Assembly: GCA_031287285.1 (NCBI GenBank)
Contig: JAITTC010000152.1
Coordinates: 1 to 6,742 of the forward strand
DNA from: Christensenellaceae bacterium
GTDB taxonomy: Bacteria > Bacillota > Clostridia > Christensenellales > UBA1750
Direction: 5' to 3'
DNA: 6,742 nt
The notes beneath the pieces are model-generated. The model did no database searches and was not told where the DNA came from. It saw only the letters and a list, made by a program, of their open reading frames with translations. Position 1 is the first letter of the stretch. Each line of letters opens with the position of its first letter. A program made the translations under genes and the position numbers. This document shows positions 1-5,615 of the stretch, piece by piece.

Positions 1-596
1 TGGGCGGCACCTTCGACCCCATTCACCTGGGGCATACCGGCATCGCCCGAGCGGTTCAGGACTTTTTGGGGCTATCGAGGGTGGATTTCATGCCCGCGGG
101 GAGGCCGCCGCATAAGCGCGCCATCGGCGCGAGCCCCTCGCAGCGGCTGGAAATGGTGCGATTGGCCGCCGAAGGGCTGCCCTTCGCGCGGGTCAGCGAC
201 ATGGAGATCCGCCGTGAGGGCGTGATCTACACCCTAGACACCCTGCGCGCCTATAAGGCCCTGGAGCCCGAAGCGGAGCTGCATTATATCATCGGGATGG
301 ACACGCTCTTTCAGCTGCCGAGCTGGTGGCGGCACGAGGAGATTTACCCTTTGTGTATCTTCGAGGTCGTGGGGCGGCTGGGGCAAGAAAAGGGCGCCGC
401 GCTGGAGATGGCCGAAAGGCTTAAAGGGGAATATGGCGCGCGAATTCAAATCCTGCCCTTGGCGGGCCCGGAGCTTTCCTCGACGGAACTGCGGGCGCTT
501 TTGCGCGTTCGAGGCGACACGAGCGGACTTTTAGACGAAAAAGTGCGCGCCTACATCGAAAAAGAGGGCCTTTACCTCGGGGAGGACGCGGAATGA
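1..596 (+). CDS. nadD: Nicotinate-nucleotide adenylyltransferase NadD, 5'-truncated by window edge
   Basis: NadD transfers AMP from ATP to nicotinate mononucleotide to give deamido-NAD, a cytoplasmic step of NAD synthesis. The frame is open from base 3, and its first residues read GGTFDPIHLGH, the nucleotidyltransferase ATP-binding motif (GxFDPxHxGH) that sits at the extreme N-terminus of this family. Only about the first five to ten residues are therefore outside the window. Further family signatures are FMPAGRPPHK, the YIIGMDTL segment with the following SWW, and SSTELR near the C-terminus, equivalent to the second nucleotide-binding motif (I/S-S-x-T-x-I-R). The visible 197 residues plus the missing start fit a normal NadD. 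The TTG at 66 is not the start, because the catalytic motif lies upstream of it. The TGA overlaps the yqeK ATG by four bases, so the two are probably coupled. Family assignment is secure. Confidence 0.96.
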   Translation, partial: GGTFDPIHLGHTGIARAVQDFLGLSRVDFMPAGRPPHKRAIGASPSQRLEMVRLAAEGLPFARVSDMEIRREGVIYTLDTLRAYKALEPEAELHYIIGMDTLFQLPSWWRHEEIYPLCIFEVVGRLGQEKGAALEMAERLKGEYGARIQILPLAGPELSSTELRALLRVRGDTSGLLDEKVRAYIEKEGLYLGEDAE

Positions 597-1177
597 ACGA
601 AAAAGCGCTCCTTACCTACCTGAGGGCGAAGCTTTCGCCCTCGCGCTATGAACACAGCCTGGGTGTGGCGCAAACCGCGCGGGAACTGGCCGAGCGCTTC
701 GGTGCGGATCCTCAAAAAGCCTACGCGGCGGGGCTTGCGCACGACCTTTCGAAGTGGATGGAGCCGGATGAGATGCTGAAGTACGCAGCCGCGCGCGCTT
801 TGCCCGTCGATGAATACGAGCGCTGCGACCCGAAGCTCTTGCATGCCAAGATCAGCGCAAGCCTCTTAAAAGAGGAGTTTGGCGAGAGCGACGAAGGGGT
901 TTTGAACGCGGTGCGAAGGCATATCGCGGGGAGCCCGGGCATGAGCCTGCTGGACGCTGTCGTTTGCCTGGCGGACTGGATCGAGCCCGGCAGGCGCTAT
1001 GCCGACGTCCCCAAGCTGCGCGAAACCGCAAAACTCTCGCTTGAAATGGCGCTTCGCGACGCCCTGGCCGCGACCATGCGAGTCTTGCTCGAAAAAAAGA
1101 AGGCGATTCACCCGCAGAGCCTTGAGAGCTATAACGCGATCGTCTGGATGATCGAAAGAAAGGAAGTCTTTAAATGA
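593..1177 (+). CDS. yqeK: YqeK-family HD-domain nucleotide hydrolase
   Basis: The 194-residue protein carries an HD metal-dependent phosphohydrolase fold. Visible metal-ligand candidates are H21 (YEHSLGV), the H50-D51 pair (GLAHDLSKWM), H84 (LLHAKISA), H110 (RRHIAGSP) and D128 (CLADWIEPGR). This spacing matches the YqeK family. Characterised YqeK members symmetrically cleave diadenosine tetraphosphate (Ap4A) to ADP, and the same activity is inferred here. The ATG at 593 has a good GGGGAGG site at 579-585, seven bases upstream, and overlaps the nadD stop as ATGA. Its own TGA overlaps the rsfS ATG in the same way. The nadD-yqeK-rsfS order is the usual one in Bacillota. Length is normal and nothing is missing. 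Confidence 0.95.
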   Translation: MNEKALLTYLRAKLSPSRYEHSLGVAQTARELAERFGADPQKAYAAGLAHDLSKWMEPDEMLKYAAARALPVDEYERCDPKLLHAKISASLLKEEFGESDEGVLNAVRRHIAGSPGMSLLDAVVCLADWIEPGRRYADVPKLRETAKLSLEMALRDALAATMRVLLEKKKAIHPQSLESYNAIVWMIERKEVFK

Positions 1178-1527
1178 ACGAATTGGAAGCCCTCGCGAGG
1201 AAGGCCTGCGCGGTTTTGGACGCAAAGCAGGCGGAAAACATACTCTGCCTTGACATTTCACAGCAGTCGATCATCGCGGACTATTTTGTGATCTGTTCCG
1301 GGCGCAACACGATCCTGGCGCGGGCCCTGTATGACGAGCTGGAAGAGAGGATGGCGGAGGCCGGGCGCCCCCTTTTGCGCGCCGAGGGTTACAGGGAGGG
1401 GCGCTGGGTGGTGATGGACTTCGGCGGGCTGATCGTGCACATCTTCCACGAGCCCGAGAGGGAGTTTTATCACCTCGAGCGCCTGTGGGACAGCGGCACG
1501 AACCGCCTTGAGCTGGACTTAAGCTGA
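1174..1527 (+). CDS. rsfS: Ribosome silencing factor RsfS (YbeB/Iojap family)
   Basis: RsfS binds ribosomal protein uL14 on the 50S subunit and blocks subunit joining, lowering translation when nutrients run short. The 117-residue product has the family's typical length and landmarks: DISQQSIIADYFVICSG in the N-terminal half, an EGYREGRWVVMDFGG segment, and VHIFHEPEREFYHLERLW near the C-terminus. The start is fixed by AAGGAAG at 1160-1166, seven bases before the ATG, and by the ATGA overlap with yqeK. It is the last gene of the nadD-yqeK-rsfS cluster. No rho-independent terminator follows, so some transcription may run into the tRNA gene 59 bases downstream. Confidence 0.96.
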   Translation: MNELEALARKACAVLDAKQAENILCLDISQQSIIADYFVICSGRNTILARALYDELEERMAEAGRPLLRAEGYREGRWVVMDFGGLIVHIFHEPEREFYHLERLWDSGTNRLELDLS

Positions 1528-1555
1528 TTTTGGGCTTTCCCTCGGCGAGAAGTTG

Positions 1556-1564
1556 TGTTATACT
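1556..1564 (+). promoter_or_regulatory. Probable extended -10 promoter of the tRNA-Arg gene
   Basis: TGT followed by TATACT (hexamer 1559-1564) is one base off the TATAAT consensus and carries the TGn extension. That would place the transcription start near 1571, about 16 bases before the mature tRNA 5' end, which suits a short leader removed by RNase P. At a 17-base spacing the -35 position (1536-1541) reads TTTCCC, a poor match, as is common for extended -10 promoters. Function is inferred from sequence and position only. Confidence 0.55.
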
Positions 1565-1586
1565 GCTCTGCGGAACTTTGATTTGT

Positions 1587-1662
1587 GCGCCTGTAGCTCA
1601 GTGGATAGAGTATTCGACTCCGACTCGAAGGGCCGTGGGTTCAAATCCCGCCAGGCGCACCA
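1587..1662 (+). tRNA. tRNA-Arg (anticodon CCG), encoded CCA end
   Basis: The 76-base gene folds into a full cloverleaf. The acceptor GCGCCTG (1587-1593) pairs with CAGGCGC (1652-1658) and is followed by A and an encoded CCA. The D stem is GCTC/GAGT with an eight-base loop. The anticodon stem TTCGA/TCGAA encloses the loop CTCCGAC, giving anticodon CCG, which reads the arginine codon CGG. The variable region has five bases, and the T arm is GTGGG-TTCAAAT-CCCGC. A CGG-specific tRNA suits a GC-rich genome. The gene has its own likely promoter, and the peptidase gene downstream lies only 41 bases away with no visible terminator between them. I saw no second copy of the tRNA 3' end in this window, so nothing suggests use as an integration site here. 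Confidence 0.97.
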
Positions 1663-1691
1663 AAAGATGCCGACAGAATGCCACATCATGC

Positions 1692-1697
1692 GAGGAG
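1692..1697 (+). promoter_or_regulatory. Ribosome binding site that fixes the S51 peptidase start
   Basis: GAGGAG at 1692-1697 lies six bases before the ATG at 1704. It decides the start, because the frame stays open upstream through the whole tRNA gene and would otherwise suggest a false 271-residue protein. Confidence 0.8.
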
Positions 1698-1703
1698 ACC
1701 GGC

Positions 1704-2345
1704 ATGGACCACAGATTGCTTGGCTTTTTCAGCGGATTTCCCAGCCATAGCTTCCCTGCCAATGTGGCCGAACGGCTCCGCGAAGAGCTGACAGAGCGCG
1801 GCAGTCTGGTCTTCGTGAGCGCTTGGCCGGCAGAGCACGCGAAAAATGACGACGATGCGGCCGGCATGCACGGCATGTTTGAAGAGATCGGCTTGCCTTT
1901 CGCGCGGCACCAGGTCGTTGATGATCGGATGGAGCCCGCACACGCCGCGCAATGGATTCGCGAAGCTTCCTGTGTATTTCTCATGGGTGGCCACCCCGGA
2001 CTGCAAATGCGGTTTTTGCGCGAAACGGGCTTAGATGCCGTGATTTGCGATGCTCCCGCGGCGGTATTGGGCGTCAGCGCGGGGGCGATCAACATGGCCG
2101 AGCGCTCGCTTGACACCAAGGAATCCCCTCTCCCATATAAAGGCCTGGGCCTGGCCGACGTCACCATCAAGCCTCATTTTACGCCCAAAAACCAGCAGGT
2201 ATTGGAGACTTTGTTGGGTATTTCTATGGATCTGCCCATCTACGCCATGGAGGACGACAGCGCCATTTTCATGGCGGGCGGCCAAATCTCGAAAATGGGA
2301 AGAATCCATTGGATACACAACGGCAGAAGCGGCTACTCGTTTTAG
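1704..2345 (+). CDS. Peptidase S51 (dipeptidase E-like) family serine peptidase
   Basis: The 213-residue cytoplasmic protein has the class I glutamine amidotransferase-like fold of family S51, which includes PepE (hydrolyses Asp-X dipeptides) and cyanophycinase. The nucleophile elbow GVSAGAIN puts the catalytic serine at S125. FLMGGHP (G95-G96) supplies the oxyanion-hole strand, and IKPHFTP gives the probable catalytic histidine H158. YAMEDDSAIFM (E183/D184) is the candidate acid. The serine instead of cysteine at the elbow separates it from true amidotransferases. Length is close to PepE (about 230) and shorter than cyanophycinases. The substrate cannot be told from sequence. There is no signal peptide. 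It stands alone between the tRNA and the zinc-finger membrane protein gene and may be read through from the tRNA promoter. Automatic pipelines often name such proteins type 1 glutamine amidotransferase-like. Confidence 0.88.
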   Translation: MDHRLLGFFSGFPSHSFPANVAERLREELTERGSLVFVSAWPAEHAKNDDDAAGMHGMFEEIGLPFARHQVVDDRMEPAHAAQWIREASCVFLMGGHPGLQMRFLRETGLDAVICDAPAAVLGVSAGAINMAERSLDTKESPLPYKGLGLADVTIKPHFTPKNQQVLETLLGISMDLPIYAMEDDSAIFMAGGQISKMGRIHWIHNGRSGYSF

Positions 2346-2363
2346 GGGCATCTTTTTTCACAG

Positions 2364-2428
2364 CAGCCTTCCGGTTCGCCGCACCCGCGAAAAGGTCCGT
2401 CGGCAACCAAGGCGGCCGCAGAAGGCTG
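2364..2428 (+). repeat. Nested imperfect inverted repeat in the 2346-2455 spacer
   Basis: Outer arms CAGCCTTC (2364-2371) and GAAGGCTG (2421-2428) are perfect 8-base complements. Inside them GCCGC (2378-2382) can pair with GCGGC (2412-2416) across a 6x4 internal loop. No T-run follows the right arm, so this does not look like a terminator. It lies 27 bases before the next start codon, so it could be a folded leader of that mRNA. I do not recognise a known riboswitch class. Confidence 0.4.
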
Positions 2429-2455
2429 AATTCGAGAGATAAGGGGAGGGTGAGG

Positions 2456-3426
2456 ATGCATCGGAAGCTGCGCGAGTACTTGATTTCAAGGGGATTTCGG
2501 GAAGAAGACGGCCGGGAGCGCGGCATTCTTTACGGCATGATAGACGATGTGTATGTGACCGCGACGCCTTCCGGCTGCACCGGCAGCTTAAGCACGTTCT
2601 ACTTCAGCATGTCTTGCCCGGGAGCACGGCTGCCGAGGCGATTCGGGGCGGCATTCGCGCGCTGAAGGTCTATCGCAACCCGCGGGTGACGCAGAAGGGC
2701 GAGTTCTTTACCGTGGCCATCGCCAATAGCGGCAAGGCCCTGCGGCCCGAAAATCTGGACTGGTTTTTCAGCACGGTGGTGGGCAGCGCCAAGCAGAACA
2801 ACCTGGTGCCCAATGTCAGCTGCGTACGCTGCGGCAAGCAGACGGACGAGATCGCCCTTTTTAACCAGGCCGCCTGCCCGGTTTGCGCGGAGTGCGTGGC
2901 CGCCATCGAGGAAGAAAACAGGAAGGGTATGGGCTCGCCGCTTTTTGCCCTGACGGGATTGATCGGTGCGGTGCTTGGCGCCGCGGTCGGTTCGATTCCT
3001 TGGGTCATCGCCTATTTAAATGGCTGGATCGTGGGTTGGCTGGCGTTTTTAATCGGTTTTTGCGCCTTTTTTGGCTACAAGCTCTTTCATGGGCCTAAAA
3101 AGCGCGGCGCGGCGATCGCGACGGTCTATCTCGTTTCGATCGGCATGATTTTGGCCGTGAATGTGGGGCTGGTCGCGATGTTTTTGCTTCTGAACGACTA
3201 CATCGTGGATTTCGAAACGATTGCCGCGATCTTTTCAGAAGGTGAGATGGCCATGGACCTGCTGATTTCCCTGGGGCTTGGGTTCTTGGGGATTTTGGGC
3301 GTAAACCAGCACATCGCCAAGTATACGGTGCCGCACAATGCCAGGTTGATTGGCAGGCGCCCGGCGCTGGAGCAGGCCTCGGCCGAGGGGGCGCCGGCTG
3401 AAATCGCGCCGCCCGCGGAGCTTTAA
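2456..3426 (+). CDS. Unrecognised zinc-finger, four-helix membrane protein; reading frame interrupted
   Basis: Translation starts at ATG 2456 behind a strong AGGGGAGGG site (2442-2450). The starting frame gives about 56 convincing residues ending SMSCPG, then runs into an unlikely Arg-rich tail and stops at 2665. From about 2617 the -1 frame continues sensibly (STAAEAIRGGIRAL) to the TAA at 3426. Joined, the product is about 323 residues: a soluble N-terminal domain (about 1-115), a cysteine cluster with CxxC at 123/126 and CPVCAEC (141, 144, 147) that probably binds zinc, then four hydrophobic helices (roughly 163-186, 189-210, 218-246, 267-285) and a hydrophilic Ala/Glu/Pro-rich tail. The second part has no ribosome binding site of its own at its TTG (2614). 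The break may be a sequencing or assembly indel, a real mutation, or a -1 ribosomal frameshift. I do not recognise the family or function. Confidence 0.7.
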
Positions 3427-3470
3427 GCGCTTCATATCGCGCATGGGATGAATTTGGGGAGATTGACGTT

Positions 3471-3476
3471 AGGAGG
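3471..3476 (+). promoter_or_regulatory. Consensus ribosome binding site of the zinc-ribbon gene
   Basis: A perfect AGGAGG lies five bases upstream of ATG 3482 and settles that start. It implies efficient translation. Confidence 0.85.
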
Positions 3477-3481
3477 CTGTT

Positions 3482-4198
3482 ATGCAGCAACTCGAAAGAC
3501 TTTGGGCCTACCAAAAAGAAGACATTAAGGTGACGCGCTACGAGGGGGAAATGCGCGCCTACCCGATGCGCACCAAGCTTTTGCGGCTGCGCAATCTGGT
3601 GGCGGATCAGCAGACCCTCGTCAAGGGCATGGAAAAGGACGCGGGCAGCGCCCTCGAAAAGCTCGAGGAAATGCAGAAGGCGCATGAGGAGCTGCTTCGC
3701 CAGGTGGAGGAGATCGCGGGGAAGCTCGAAGACGACAGCGCCTTCCCCACCGCCGTGCAGGCGCATAAGGTCATTGTGCAGCTGCAGGAGGCTGAAACCA
3801 AGCTGCGCGGCTTTGAAAAGGAGCTTGCGCGCATGGCGCGCGACTCGCAGCACATCGGCGCGCGCTACCGCGAGATCCGCCAGAAGGCGATGAAGGCCCG
3901 CGAGGAATACACCAAGCTGAAGGCGCAGTATGACCTGGAGCTGGCCAAGCAGAATGAGAGGCTCGCGGCGCTGAAGGAAGAGCGCGAAAAGGCGGCGGAG
4001 GGCATCGATTCCGCGCTGATTGACCGCTATATGGCCATCAAGGAGCAGAGCTTCCCGCCGATGGCTACGCCAAACGGCGATCAGTGCAGCGGATGCAATA
4101 TGTCGCTGCCCGCGGTGGTGATGCAGTCCATCCGCTCGGGCGAGGGCATCACCGAATGCGAGAACTGCGGGCGGATTCTGATCCCGCCGCAGGAATGA
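3482..4198 (+). CDS. C4-type zinc-ribbon coiled-coil protein (DUF164/zf-RING_7 family)
   Basis: The 238-residue protein consists of a long charged helical region (about residues 1-180, rich in Glu, Lys, Ala and Leu with heptad-like spacing) followed by a C-terminal zinc ribbon. The four ligands are visible as C202-x2-C205 (QCSGCNMSLP) and C226-x2-C229 (ECENCGRILIP). This layout and length match the C4-type zinc ribbon family zf-RING_7, which is thought to bind nucleic acid or protein partners, though its exact role is poorly defined. There is no signal peptide or membrane segment, so it should be cytoplasmic. It lies 41 bases upstream of rnpB on the same strand with no terminator between them, so the mRNA may extend into the RNase P RNA. 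The family is clear; the function is not. Confidence 0.9.
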   Translation: MQQLERLWAYQKEDIKVTRYEGEMRAYPMRTKLLRLRNLVADQQTLVKGMEKDAGSALEKLEEMQKAHEELLRQVEEIAGKLEDDSAFPTAVQAHKVIVQLQEAETKLRGFEKELARMARDSQHIGARYREIRQKAMKAREEYTKLKAQYDLELAKQNERLAALKEEREKAAEGIDSALIDRYMAIKEQSFPPMATPNGDQCSGCNMSLPAVVMQSIRSGEGITECENCGRILIPPQE

Positions 4199-4239
4199 GC
4201 CGCTGAAAGCTGCGTGAAGGGGCGCAAAAGAGGTTTTAT

Positions 4240-4576
4240 CCATGAGAATGCCGGGCGATCGCGGGCCGGAAGGCCTGAGGAAAGTCCGAGCACCGCAGGG
4301 CAGGGTGCCGGGTAACACCCGGCGAAGGCGACTTCAGGGAAAGTGCAACAGAAATAGACCGCCGGGCATGCCCGGCAAGGATGGAAAGGCGAGGTAAGAG
4401 CTCACCGGCGGCCTGGCGACAGGCCGGCCATGTAAACCCCACCCGGTGCAAGATTGGTATCGGAGCATATGCGGCTGCCCGTCGCGCTTCGCGTAATCGC
4501 ACGAGCCGCTTGGTAACAGGCGGCCTAGATAGATGGTCGCTCAAGACAGAACTCGGCTTACAGGCATTGCTCATGG
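4240..4576 (+). ncRNA. rnpB: RNase P RNA, bacterial type A
   Basis: This is the catalytic RNA that trims tRNA 5' leaders. Conserved blocks include GAGGAAAGTCCGAGC, ACAGAAATAGACCGCC, GAGGTAAGAGC, AGATAGATGGTCGC and the 3' ACAGAACTCGGCTTACAGG. The ends are set by P1, where CCATGAG (4240-4246) pairs with CTCATGG (4570-4576) and ATGC with GCAT inside it. P2 pairs 4255-4260 with 4535-4540. P3 is tiny: GGCC-GGAA-GGCC (4264-4275). Further helices, named by memory of the E. coli layout, are P8 (4307-4323), P9 GAAG-GCGA-CTTC (4324-4335), P12 (4361-4376), P14 GGCCTG-GCGA-CAGGCC (4410-4425) and P18 with a GTAA loop (4505-4524). GNRA loops on P14 and P18, the latter absent from type B, support type A. 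Its 337 bases are on the short side. No separate promoter is evident in the 41 bases before it. Confidence 0.96.
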
Positions 4577-4588
4577 CTGAAATAGAAA

Positions 4589-4624
4589 GCAGCCCGGAAG
4601 GATTTCCTTCCGGGCTGCCTTTTT
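4589..4624 (+). terminator. Strong rho-independent terminator of rnpB, probably bidirectional
   Basis: A 14-base perfect stem (4589-4602 with 4605-4618, starting GCAGCCCGG) is followed by CTTTTT (4619-4624), twelve bases after the rnpB end. Read on the minus strand, the same hairpin begins nine bases past the lipoprotein stop codon and is followed by TTTCTATTTC, a weaker U-rich tract. It can therefore end both converging transcripts. Confidence 0.93.
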
Positions 4625-4627
4625 GCG

Positions 4628-5245
4628 CTAAGAAGGGCTTGAAACCTCGGCGGGCAGCAGGGTGGCAGCGCCGCCCTCAAGCGTGATTTCGCCTAGAAGT
4701 TCGCCTTGCCGCAAGGGGAGCTTAGCAAAGTCCGTTTCGCCCGAAAGGCCAAGGGCTGCTTCTGCCGAATAGAGCCCAAACCGGGTGGAGGACTGCCTTT
4801 TAAGCAGGAGCTCGCCTTGGAAGAAGGCATAATCGAGCACGCTTTCTTCGAGGGTTTCGAGGTTGAGCACGGCGACTTGCGCGCGATGCATCCCCGAGCC
4901 GAAGGAGTAGGCATAGATTAGCCCCGGCGCGCCGCCAAGATCGCAAGGCTCGGCGCAGCTCAGCCCGTAGCCGCCAAAGCCGCTGCCCAGGCGGCGGATT
5001 TCGCGCCCCTTGAGCAGGTAGCTTTCGCAGCCGAAGCCATCTTTGAAGATCTGGCAGCTGGTGCTAGAGAAAAGATCGCCCGGCGTGATGTCGAAAAACT
5101 GGGCCGAGGATGTCAGCGTGAAATCATCGGCAGCGGCGCACAGCTCGAGAAAATCCTCGACGGCTGCCGGCCTGGCCCGCCCCGCACAGCCCAAAAGCGC
5201 GGCGAGCAGCAAGGGCAGGCAAAGCCCCGCAAGGAAGGCCTTCAC
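4628..5245 (-). CDS. Putative lipoprotein of unknown function
   Basis: Starting from GTG at 5245 gives 205 residues beginning with a type II signal peptide: K2, a hydrophobic stretch rich in Leu and Ala, and the lipobox LLGC with C20 as the lipidated cysteine. The mature protein should be anchored to the outer face of the cytoplasmic membrane. The remainder is a soluble domain with several extra cysteines (for example in STSCQ, GFGCES and LSCAEPC) and alternating hydrophobic strands such as QVAVLNLETLEESVLDYAFF, suggesting a small beta-rich fold. I do not recognise the family. The GTG was chosen because it directly precedes the signal peptide and overlaps the hinT stop as GTGA, implying translational coupling; only a weak ribosome binding site is present. 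Longer readings from 5383 would overlap hinT deeply with an implausible Arg/Pro-rich leader. The gene ends at the shared terminator. Confidence 0.8.
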   Translation of the reverse strand: MKAFLAGLCLPLLLAALLGCAGRARPAAVEDFLELCAAADDFTLTSSAQFFDITPGDLFSSTSCQIFKDGFGCESYLLKGREIRRLGSGFGGYGLSCAEPCDLGGAPGLIYAYSFGSGMHRAQVAVLNLETLEESVLDYAFFQGELLLKRQSSTRFGLYSAEAALGLSGETDFAKLPLRQGELLGEITLEGGAATLLPAEVSSPS

Positions 5246-5577
5246 GCCAGATTGGCGCTTAGCTTTTCGCCGCCGAGCACGTGGAAGTGCAGGTGCCGCA
5301 CGGTTTGGCCGCCGTTCTCGCCAACATTGGTGACGACGCGGTAGCCATCGGCCAGGCCGAGGGTTTCCGCCACGACGGCGCAAACCCTGAGAAGATGGCC
5401 AAGAAGCGCAGCGTCGCCCGAGGCCCTTTGCAGGGAATCGTGATGGGCCTTGGGGATGACCAGCGCATGGGCCTTGGCCATGGGGGAAATGTCGTGAAAG
5501 GCAAGGCAGAGCTCGTCTTCATAGATGAACTTGGATGGGATTTCGCCGGCGGCGATCTTGCAGAAGATGCAGTCCAT
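5242..5577 (-). CDS. hinT: HIT-family (histidine triad) nucleotide-binding protein HinT
   Basis: HinT proteins are small cytoplasmic dimeric hydrolases acting on nucleoside phosphoramidates and acyl-adenylates. The 111-residue product begins CIFCKIAAGEIPS, with the C3/C6 pair seen in zinc-binding members, and continues with FHDISPMAKAHALVIPKAHH. It carries the histidine triad RHLHFHVLGG (H95, H97, H99, with H99 followed by V-L-G-G), which holds the catalytic histidine. Length and motif positions are those of a complete HinT. The start at 5577 is set by GGGAGG (5586-5591 on the plus coordinates), eight bases upstream. The gene lies 38 bases downstream of mtaB on the same strand, and its TGA overlaps the lipoprotein GTG by four bases. 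The physiological substrate is unknown. Confidence 0.95.
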   Translation of the reverse strand: MDCIFCKIAAGEIPSKFIYEDELCLAFHDISPMAKAHALVIPKAHHDSLQRASGDAALLGHLLRVCAVVAETLGLADGYRVVTNVGENGGQTVRHLHFHVLGGEKLSANLA

Positions 5578-5585
5578 GGAAAAGA

Positions 5586-5591
5586 CCTCCC
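5586..5591 (-). promoter_or_regulatory. Ribosome binding site fixing the hinT start
   Basis: GGGAGG on the minus strand, eight bases before ATG 5577. It excludes the longer in-frame reading that would run back into mtaB as far as 5994. Confidence 0.8.
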
Positions 5592-5615
5592 TTTGGGATG
5601 AACTTTGGTGAAGCG

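Noticed and set aside
1652..1662. The tRNA 3' end as a phage or island attachment site.
   Set aside because: No direct repeat of it and no integrase gene were seen in the window; the downstream genes look like ordinary chromosomal genes.
1530..1703. Upstream extension of the S51 peptidase frame through the tRNA, giving residues like PVAQWIEYSTPTRRAVGSNPARR.
   Set aside because: This is the classic false translation of a tRNA gene. The cloverleaf is perfect, and GAGGAG at 1692-1697 sets the real start at 1704.
1598..2170. Minus-strand open frame of 190 codons across the tRNA and peptidase (ends RLAGFEPTALRVGVEYSIH).
   Set aside because: Antisense shadow. Its C-terminus is the well-known spurious translation of a tRNA complement, and the plus strand holds a complete S51 gene.
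2614..3426. Independent start at TTG 2614 for the second half of the membrane protein.
   Set aside because: No ribosome binding site precedes it, and the 56 residues upstream in the other frame look coding and join naturally to it.
3463..3468. TTGACG as a -35 box before the zinc-ribbon gene.
   Set aside because: It is only 13 bases from the start codon, leaving no room for a -10 box and leader.
4234..4239. TTTTAT as a -10 box for rnpB.
   Set aside because: It directly abuts the mature 5' end of the RNA, too close for a -10 element, and no -35 partner is evident.
3095..4318. Minus-strand open frame of 407 codons opposite the zinc-ribbon gene and the 5' part of rnpB.
   Set aside because: Composition is Arg/Leu/His/Pro-rich with no recognisable domain, as expected for the antisense of GC-rich coding DNA. 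It crosses into a structural RNA gene, and the plus strand has a family match with a perfect ribosome binding site.
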